From the NCBI RefSeq assembly GCF_016909575.1, contig NZ_JAFBGA010000001.1, forward strand, positions 620,001 through 684,000: 64,000 nucleotides of DNA, in the 5' to 3' direction. Origin of the DNA: Streptomyces sp. HB132 (GTDB lineage: Bacteria; Actinomycetota; Actinomycetes; Streptomycetales; Streptomycetaceae). Below are positions 57,295-64,000 of this stretch, piece by piece. A program made the position numbers and the translations under genes. The notes beneath the pieces are model-generated. The model was not told where the DNA came from. It made no database searches and worked only from the letters and a program-made list of their open reading frames with translations. Position 1 is the first letter of the stretch. Each line of letters opens with the position of its first letter.

Positions 57295-57369
57295 GCAGAG
57301 TTAGTTACGTTTGGATGAGCTAATCTCGCAGAGTTAGTTACATCTAGGCGTAACTAACTCTGCGAGATT
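57295..57369. promoter_or_regulatory. Operator array of the AbiE-like module
   Basis: AATCTCGCAGAGTTAGTTAC (57322-57341) and its exact complement (57350-57369) form a perfect 20-bp inverted repeat with an 8-base spacer. A third, direct half-site GCAGAGTTAGTTAC lies at 57295-57308. The nearest antitoxin ATG is nine bases away. AbiEi antitoxins are known to repress their own promoter by binding inverted repeats, so the array is a strong autoregulation candidate. It could also form an RNA hairpin. Confidence 0.8.
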
Positions 57370-57377
57370 TTAGAACC

Positions 57378-58682
57378 ATGTGTAACTATGGTTGCATGGA
57401 CCGTGGAGAGCAGCTTAGGCGTATCGCGGAGCACGCCGCTGACCAATGGGGCCTTGTAACTGCTGCCCAAGCGAAGCGGGTCGGTCTGAGCGCCGTGCAG
57501 ATCCTGCGCCTGGCCGAGGCAGGGCTGATCGAGAACGTCGGCAGAGGCGTCTACCTCCTTCAAGCGGCAGGCTTCCCCCTGCACCTGGAGATCAAGGTTG
57601 CTTGGCTGCGCCTGCAACCCGCGGCCTTTGCCTCGGAGCGCCCGCTGGGGGGCAGGGACTCCGGTGTCGTTTCCCACGCCTCCGCATGCCAGCTCCACGG
57701 TCTGGGGGACATCCCCGCTCCGAGTGCCGAGATCAGCGTGCCCCGACGACGCACGACCACCGAGCCATTCGTCCACCTGCGCACTGTGCAACTAGAACGG
57801 GACGACATCACCCTCGTCCAAGGGTTGCCGGTGACTACAGCTCGCCGCACCATTCTCGACCTGCTCCGCACCAAAGCCGACGGCGGCCACCTCGGCGGAG
57901 TAATCGCCGACGCGGAACGTCTCGACCTCATCGAGATCCAGGACCTCCAGGAAGCCGCCCAGCCATTTGCCCGCAACTATGGTCTTCCCGCCCAGGCCGC
58001 AGGGCAGGACCTCATCGAGCACCTGGTTGATCAAGCCAGCAGGCACCTGAGATCCCAGGAAGTCGCCAGAGCTGGCAGAGAAGGCTTCGCCACCGCCCTC
58101 GAACTCATGACTCGAGACGACTACGAACCTAGTCCTGACCTCCGGCAGTCAATCCAGGCCTTGCAGCGGATGAATGAGCAGATGGCGTTGCCGAGCAGTG
58201 CTCTGCAGGAGACTGTGCGGCGGCTTGGTGAGCAGCTTGCGGCGACGAACGCTCCTCTACAGGAAGCCATGCGGCGGATGCACGAGCAGGCGGTGCTGCC
58301 GAACAGCGCTGTGCGGCAGCTTGGTGAGCAGCTTGCGGCGACGAACGCTCCTCTACAGGAAGCCATGCGGCGGATGAACGAGCAGATGGCGTTGCCGAAC
58401 AGTGCTCTGCAAGAGACTGTGCGGCGGATTGGTGAGCTTGCGGCGAGGAACGCCCCTCTCCAGGAGGTGCGGCGCTTGCGCCAGCAGACCGCGAATCCCC
58501 GAGCTCTCGAATCAGGAAGCCGCGCCGCAACTGCCCGAAGCCGTCCCGCGGTCGAACAACAAGACTCATCAAGCGGCCGGGCGGCTCACGAGACATCTGC
58601 CGACCAATCAGCCCAGATCCATGGCGCGGACGATGTTCGGAAAGACACGGGCCGCAAACCGGACCCCGGGTACGATCACTGA
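57378..58682 (+). CDS. AbiEi-type antitoxin with repeat-bearing C-terminal extension
   Basis: 434 residues from ATG 57378, or 428 from ATG 57396 (MDRGEQLRRIAEHA), both without a ribosome site. Residues 10-60 form the AbiEi winged helix (HAADQWGLVTAAQAKRVGLS, RLAEAGLIENVGRGVYLL). The core to about 245 includes GVVSHASACQLHGLGDIPAP, LPVTTARRTILDLLRTKADG and EDLIEHLVDQASR-like helices. This is the type IV antitoxin layout. Residues 265-370 add about three copies of a 36-residue unit (RMNEQMALPSSALQETVRRL, GEQLAATNAPLQEAM), strongly heptad-like, then a low-complexity polar tail. Classical AbiEi lacks this. It probably oligomerises. It should repress its own operon and neutralise AbiEii. Confidence 0.82.
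   Translation: MCNYGCMDRGEQLRRIAEHAADQWGLVTAAQAKRVGLSAVQILRLAEAGLIENVGRGVYLLQAAGFPLHLEIKVAWLRLQPAAFASERPLGGRDSGVVSHASACQLHGLGDIPAPSAEISVPRRRTTTEPFVHLRTVQLERDDITLVQGLPVTTARRTILDLLRTKADGGHLGGVIADAERLDLIEIQDLQEAAQPFARNYGLPAQAAGQDLIEHLVDQASRHLRSQEVARAGREGFATALELMTRDDYEPSPDLRQSIQALQRMNEQMALPSSALQETVRRLGEQLAATNAPLQEAMRRMHEQAVLPNSAVRQLGEQLAATNAPLQEAMRRMNEQMALPNSALQETVRRIGELAARNAPLQEVRRLRQQTANPRALESGSRAATARSRPAVEQQDSSSGRAAHETSADQSAQIHGADDVRKDTGRKPDPGYDH
58170..58466 (+). repeat. In-frame tandem repeat inside the antitoxin gene
   Basis: Units begin at 58170, 58278 and 58374 (108, 96 and about 93 bases; four codons are missing from the second). Two 57-base segments, 58224-58280 and 58320-58376, are identical. 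Exact DNA identity implies recent duplication or conversion. The unit count could vary between strains. Confidence 0.9.
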
Positions 58683-58708
58683 TCCAACTGACTTCCGGGG
58701 ATGCCCAC

Positions 58709-59629
58709 TTGGAGAAGACCTATGCCACACCTGGAGCCTTTCGATCGGCTCTGGGCCAGGCGGCGCGCAAAATGTCCCGTGAGACCGGCATGAGCGTCAA
58801 CGACCTCATGAAGATCTTCTACTTCAACCGGCTAGCTGCCCGTGTGTTCACTAGGGACCCAAGCGGCTGGCTCATCAAAGGCGGGCAAGCCCTTCTCGTC
58901 CGCTACCGAGGCGCCGCCCGCCTCAGCCAGGACATCGACCTTCAGAGCACCAACCTAGACCTCACGTCTGATGATGTCCGGCAACTGGTCATCGACGCGG
59001 CCACTTTAGACCTCGGCGACTTTCTTCGTTACGCGCCCACCAAGTACACCGATGCCGCAGAGGACGGTCGTGGCGGATCCCAGTACTTCAAGGTGTACCT
59101 CGGGTCCGCCGAGGTGATGACTGTCAAGGTCGACCTCGTCGTCGGTCGCCCGCTCACCGGAGCGGTCGAAGTGCGCACGCTTAGGTCTGCCGTCGACCTC
59201 GAATGGCCCGTGGATTGGCCCGAGGTTCGCCTGTACCCGGTTGTTGACCACGTCGCCGACAAGATCTGCGCCATGTACGAACGACATGGCGCAAGCGGGC
59301 AGCACGGATCCAATCGTTACCGCGACCTCGCGGACCTTCTCCTCATCGGCCAACAGGAGACCGTCCCCAGCCAAGCTGCTCTCCGAGCTCTGCGGCGCGA
59401 GGCTGACAGACGCCGCGGCTGCGGCACGCATCTGCCCCTCCCCGACGCCTTCCAGGTACCCGGAACCGACTGGCACGAGGGCTACCCCAAACAGGCCAAA
59501 TTGGTTCTTGGGCTGAACGGCTGCGCGACCCTTTCCGAGGCAGCTGCTCTTGCTGCCGCCTTCGTCGATCCCCTGCTGAGCGGCGCCGCCAGCGGCAGCT
59601 GGAGCCCGAGTGCCACTGCCTGGCTCTAG
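58709..59629 (+). CDS. AbiEii/AbiGii-type nucleotidyltransferase toxin
   Basis: 306 residues from TTG 58709, eight bases after GGGG and 26 bases after the antitoxin stop. The nucleotidyltransferase core is intact: GWLIKGGQALLVRY (K57), RLSQDIDLQS with metal aspartates D75 and D77, VKVDLVV (third acidic residue near 142), VADKICAMYERHG (K185) and NRYRDLADLLLI (D206). AbiEii proteins use GTP or CTP to modify tRNA or other targets, causing growth arrest that aborts phage infection. One TTA codon (59006-59008, Leu100) makes translation dependent on the bldA tRNA. Start choice is the weakest point. Confidence 0.88.
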   Translation: MEKTYATPGAFRSALGQAARKMSRETGMSVNDLMKIFYFNRLAARVFTRDPSGWLIKGGQALLVRYRGAARLSQDIDLQSTNLDLTSDDVRQLVIDAATLDLGDFLRYAPTKYTDAAEDGRGGSQYFKVYLGSAEVMTVKVDLVVGRPLTGAVEVRTLRSAVDLEWPVDWPEVRLYPVVDHVADKICAMYERHGASGQHGSNRYRDLADLLLIGQQETVPSQAALRALRREADRRRGCGTHLPLPDAFQVPGTDWHEGYPKQAKLVLGLNGCATLSEAAALAAAFVDPLLSGAASGSWSPSATAWL

Positions 59630-59632
59630 ATC

Positions 59633-59990
59633 TTGGGTGGGATGCGGATCCCGCCGTCGGCGGCCACCTGGCGGATGGTGTCGAACTGGGAATGGCACCG
59701 GACCGGAGTCGACCGGTCCCGAGCAGCCACGATCCAGCGCGTCTGCTCCTACGCACCGTGCCTCGAAGCAGCCGCGTCCATAGGGCTGGCGGGGGCGTTG
59801 GTCCGGCTCCACCTCATCCCGGGCATCGGTCCCTGGACCGCGGCCGAGATACTGCGACGCGCCCTCGGTGCCCCCGACGCGCTCACCTTGGGGGATCTCC
59901 ACCTGCCCGTGCAGATCGGCTACGCCCTCACCGGTGCCCGGGGCGGCACCGACGAACAGATGCTGGAACGGACCACCTCCGCTCGCGCGG
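59633..59990 (+). pseudogene. Fragment of a HhH-GPD DNA glycosylase
   Basis: Immediately after the toxin stop the frame reads MRIPPSAATWRMVSNWEWHR, TGVDRSRAATIQRV, then the helix-hairpin-helix LHLIPGIGPWTAAEILRRAL and TLGDLHLPVQIGYALTG, with the catalytic-type aspartate. This is the C-terminal half of an AlkA/3-methyladenine glycosylase. The N-terminal half is absent and homology is lost again near 59990. The fragment most likely marks the site where the toxin-antitoxin block joined. Confidence 0.75.
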
Positions 59991-60223
59991 AGAGCACCTT
60001 CCTGACCTGCAGTGTCAGAGGGGCTTTGTATTCTCTTTGCCAGCGGTCGCGCTTGGCCGTGGGTGGGTGGTATGCGTGGCATGCGCTGTAGGCGGCGTCA
60101 TCGTTCAAAAGACAGGAGTGGCTGGTCAGCTTGTCCTTGCAGAGCAAGTTGAGCGCTCGTTCTGCGTGATTGAGGCCAGCGCCGGGATCGTTTCGGTGCT
60201 GACCGTGGTCGACTCTTGACTCC
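59991..60223. other. Gap of lower GC, no assigned gene
   Basis: About 230 bases with lower GC than the flanks. The minus strand has an open stretch around HAYHPPTAKRDRWQREYKAP with protein-like character but no recognisable family or start. I treat it as a remnant. Confidence 0.4.
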
Positions 60224-60334
60224 TCAGAGGGTCCTGAGGCCGGCCGTGACGGAGGATGGGGCGGTGGCTTTCACGGTGCCGGTGAAGATCTCGCCGTCCC
60301 GGTAGGATCTGTTGGCTGAGCCGAGGACGTAGGC
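60224..60334 (-). pseudogene. C-terminal tail of a second Uma2-like gene
   Basis: The frame reads [20 protein letters not shown] and KATAPSSVTAGLRTL to a stop at 60224. This aligns with the end of the frameshifted Uma2 copy at 56072 (YVLDPATRTYRDGEVFTGVI, KAAAPFSVNVDLGVL), about two-thirds identical. Upstream it fuses directly to the DUF255 leader, so the first three-quarters are missing. Confidence 0.8.
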
Positions 60335-60385
60335 CCGGCTGTGCCGTGGGCCGGTCCCCTCGTCGTCGTGAGCGAGGATGGCCGC

Positions 60386-62410
<2,025 letters not shown>

Positions 62411-62417
62411 CGCGCAC

Positions 62418-62456
62418 ACGGCGAAGGCCCGGCCGCCGCGGCCGGGCCTTCGCCGT
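62418..62456. terminator. Bidirectional terminator hairpin
   Basis: ACGGCGAAGGCCCGGCCGC (62418-62436) pairs perfectly with GCGGCCGGGCCTTCGCCGT (62438-62456), between convergent DUF255 and hemolysin-III genes. Confidence 0.85.
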
Positions 62457-62468
62457 ACGGGAGGCGGG

Positions 62469-63152
62469 TTACTGCTGGTAGGCGACCAGTGAGATGCCGA
62501 CGTAGTGCACGATGAACGCCGCCAGGGTCAGTGAGTGGAACACCTCGTGGAAGCCGAACCAGCGCGGTGACGGGTCAGGGCGCTTGAGGCCGTAGATGAT
62601 GCCCCCCGCGCTGTACAGCAGCCCCCCGACGACGACGAGGACGAGCACCGTGATCCCCCCGGTGCGCATGAAGTCCGGCAGGAAGAACACCGCGGCCCAG
62701 CCCATGGCGATGTAGCACGGGGTGTAGAGCCAGCGCGGGGCGCCGACCCAGAACACGCGGAAGGCGATGCCGGCCGCCGCGGCGCCCCAGATCCCCCACA
62801 GGAGCGGGCGGCTGGTGGACTCCGGCAGCAGCAGGAGGGTCAGCGGCGTGTAGGTGCCCGCGATGATCAGGAAGATGTTGGCGTGGTCGAGCCTGCGCAG
62901 CACCGCCTCGCCGCGGGGACCCCAGGTGCCCCGGTGGTAGACCCCGCTCACACCGAACAGCATGCAGGCGCTGAGTACGTAGACGGCGCAGGCGATCTGC
63001 GCGCGCGTGCTGTCGGCCAGGACGATCAGGGCGATCCCGGCGATGACCACCGCGGGGAACATCCCCGCGTGCAGCCAGCCGCGCATCCGTGGTTTGACCG
63101 GGACGGGGTCGGTGAGCTCGACGGGGCCGGACGCGGCGGCGGCAGAAGTCAT
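62469..63152 (-). CDS. trhA: Hemolysin III/TrhA family membrane protein
   Basis: 227 residues with seven membrane helices, PAQR-like fold. Conserved metal-site residues lie in MLFGVSGVYHRGTWGPRGEA, LRRLDHANIFLIIAGTYTPL and FHEVFHSLTLAAFIVHYVGI (His residues). Despite the name, TrhA-type proteins in bacteria are implicated in membrane energetics and lipid homeostasis, not haemolysis. Its promoter carries an 8-bp-arm palindrome 11 bases before the start. It is divergent from pckG. Confidence 0.9.
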   Translation of the reverse strand: MTSAAAASGPVELTDPVPVKPRMRGWLHAGMFPAVVIAGIALIVLADSTRAQIACAVYVLSACMLFGVSGVYHRGTWGPRGEAVLRRLDHANIFLIIAGTYTPLTLLLLPESTSRPLLWGIWGAAAAGIAFRVFWVGAPRWLYTPCYIAMGWAAVFFLPDFMRTGGITVLVLVVVGGLLYSAGGIIYGLKRPDPSPRWFGFHEVFHSLTLAAFIVHYVGISLVAYQQ

Positions 63153-63162
63153 ATCCGCATGC

Positions 63163-63182
63163 TACCTACGCTTCCGTAGGTA
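63163..63182. promoter_or_regulatory. Palindromic operator of trhA
   Basis: TACCTACG (63163-63170), four-base spacer, CGTAGGTA (63175-63182): a perfect inverted repeat 11 bases before the trhA start. The geometry is that of a TetR-family operator. No TetR gene is adjacent. Confidence 0.65.
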
Positions 63183-63360
63183 ACCGATCCGAGTGGCGAT
63201 GCTCACGTGTGCGGCCCTCTGGACATATGGGCGAGTTGGTCGGATGATCAAATGAGTGCGGTCGGCACCGGATGAGCGCCAGGGGAATTCGAAGGGGTCA
63301 GCATCCGGGTCGCAGCCCCCACGGGGCCTGACAACACAACCCTCTCTACAAGGAGCGATC

Positions 63361-64000
63361 GTGGCGCGAGACATCGCGGCTCCCCTCTCTGTCCCCACTC
63401 GGCACCAGGAGCTCGTCTCCTGGGTGGACGAGATCGCCGCCCTCACCCAGCCGGACCGCGTGGTCTGGTGCGACGGATCCGAGGCCGAGTACGAGCGCCT
63501 GTGCGGGGAGCTCGTCGCCAAGGGCACCTTCACGAAACTCGACCCGGTCAAGCGCCCGAACTCGTACTACGCCGCGTCCGACCCGAGCGACGTCGCCCGC
63601 GTCGAGGACCGCACCTTCATCTGCTCCGAGAAGGAGGAGGACGCGGGCCCGACCAACCACTGGAAGGCGCCCGCCGAGATGCGGGAGATCTTCGCGGGGG
63701 AGAAGGGCGTCTTCCGCGGCTCCATGCGCGGCCGCACGATGTACGTCGTCCCGTTCTGCATGGGCCCCGTCGGCTCGCCGCTCTCCGCGATCGGTGTCGA
63801 GATCACCGACTCCGCGTACGTCGCCGTCTCCATGCGCACCATGACGCGCATGGGCCAGGAGGTCCTGGACGAACTCGGCACCGACGGCTTCTTCGTCAAG
63901 GCCGTCCACACCCTCGGCGCCCCCCTGGCCGCGGGCGAGGCCGACGTCCCGTGGCCCTGCAACTCCACCAAGTACATCTCGCACTTCCCCGAGGACCGGG
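63361..64000 (+). CDS. pckG: Phosphoenolpyruvate carboxykinase (GTP), N-terminal part
   Basis: The frame runs from GTG 63361 (AAGGAG seven bases upstream) through the right edge. The 213 visible residues are one-third of a GTP-dependent enzyme: [60 protein letters not shown], then [20 protein letters not shown] and [15 protein letters not shown]. It converts oxaloacetate and GTP to PEP and CO2 for gluconeogenesis. Catalytic P-loop and metal site lie beyond the window. The ATP-dependent family lacks this opening. Confidence 0.95.
   Translation, partial: MARDIAAPLSVPTRHQELVSWVDEIAALTQPDRVVWCDGSEAEYERLCGELVAKGTFTKLDPVKRPNSYYAASDPSDVARVEDRTFICSEKEEDAGPTNHWKAPAEMREIFAGEKGVFRGSMRGRTMYVVPFCMGPVGSPLSAIGVEITDSAYVAVSMRTMTRMGQEVLDELGTDGFFVKAVHTLGAPLAAGEADVPWPCNSTKYISHFPEDR

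Noticed and set aside
57342..57349. tRNA or riboswitch formed by the 20-bp inverted repeat
   Set aside because: No tRNA arms or riboswitch core; position and extra half-site favour a DNA operator.
58170..58466. Possible CRISPR-like array
   Set aside because: Units are in frame, contiguous and coding, with no spacers.
59920..60147. 75-residue minus-strand frame
   Set aside because: Partly antisense to the glycosylase fragment; no family recognised and no ribosome site, so listed only as gap content.
56943..60223. Insertion sequence or integrative element
   Set aside because: I found no transposase, integrase, terminal inverted repeats or tRNA attachment site; the direct repeats derive from a gene, not an IS.

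Overview
The window reads as a chromosomal segment of a Streptomyces or a very close relative. Base composition is very GC rich with third-position G/C bias, many starts are GTG, and mycothiol chemistry (Mca), a biotin-dependent acyl-CoA carboxylase with an epsilon subunit, an MmpB-like 42-residue membrane peptide and a TTA codon in an accessory gene all point the same way. From memory, the gene order from the truncated sigma factor to GTP-dependent PEP carboxykinase parallels the S. coelicolor core region around SCO4908 to SCO4979. That correspondence is recalled, not searched.

Layout. 1-3.5 kb: tail of a SigE-type sigma factor, a decayed WXG-like gene, an anchored extracytoplasmic protein, a uridine kinase and a small secreted protein. 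3.5-15.9 kb: nucleoside/deoxyribose salvage (two aldehyde dehydrogenases, deoC, a phosphohexomutase, a purine nucleoside phosphorylase), where deoC and the phosphorylase share an identical palindromic operator, then an LpdA-like flavoprotein and DeoR and TetR regulators. 15.9-22.2 kb: acyl-CoA carboxylase (alpha, beta, epsilon), Maf, an MmpB-like peptide and the biotin ligase that would charge the carboxylase. 22.3-27.3 kb: adenylate cyclase, enoyl-CoA hydratase, a GAF-GGDEF cyclase and histidine ammonia-lyase. 27.3-51 kb: envelope and core metabolism, with an LAxTG surface protein, a lipoprotein L,D-transpeptidase, two ABC exporters, glutamate dehydrogenase, an HxlR/imine-reductase-like divergent pair, a secreted lipase, MsrA, cystathionine gamma-synthase, threonine deaminase, GreA, Mca and a 1073-residue STAND ATPase with a TPR tail.

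From about 51.3 to 60.35 kb the order looks accessory. First comes a small catabolic cluster of a PucR-type regulator, an acyl-CoA ligase, an MHS-type transporter and a thiolase that is frameshifted and internally deleted. Then comes a graveyard of fragments: a frameshifted Uma2 gene, a 161-bp 5' duplicate of the downstream DUF255 gene, a HhH-GPD glycosylase fragment and a second Uma2 tail. This surrounds an apparently intact AbiEi/AbiEii-type (type IV) toxin-antitoxin pair. The antitoxin carries an unusual C-terminal extension made of about three 36-residue repeats, its promoter region holds a perfect 20-bp inverted repeat plus a third half-site, and the toxin gene has one TTA codon. This island is the best candidate for something under-described here.

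After the island the core resumes with the full DUF255 gene, a TrhA/hemolysin-III membrane protein preceded by a TACCTACG palindrome, and the 5' part of the PEP carboxykinase gene, cut by the window end. I saw no tRNA, rRNA, CRISPR array, complete insertion sequence or integrase.
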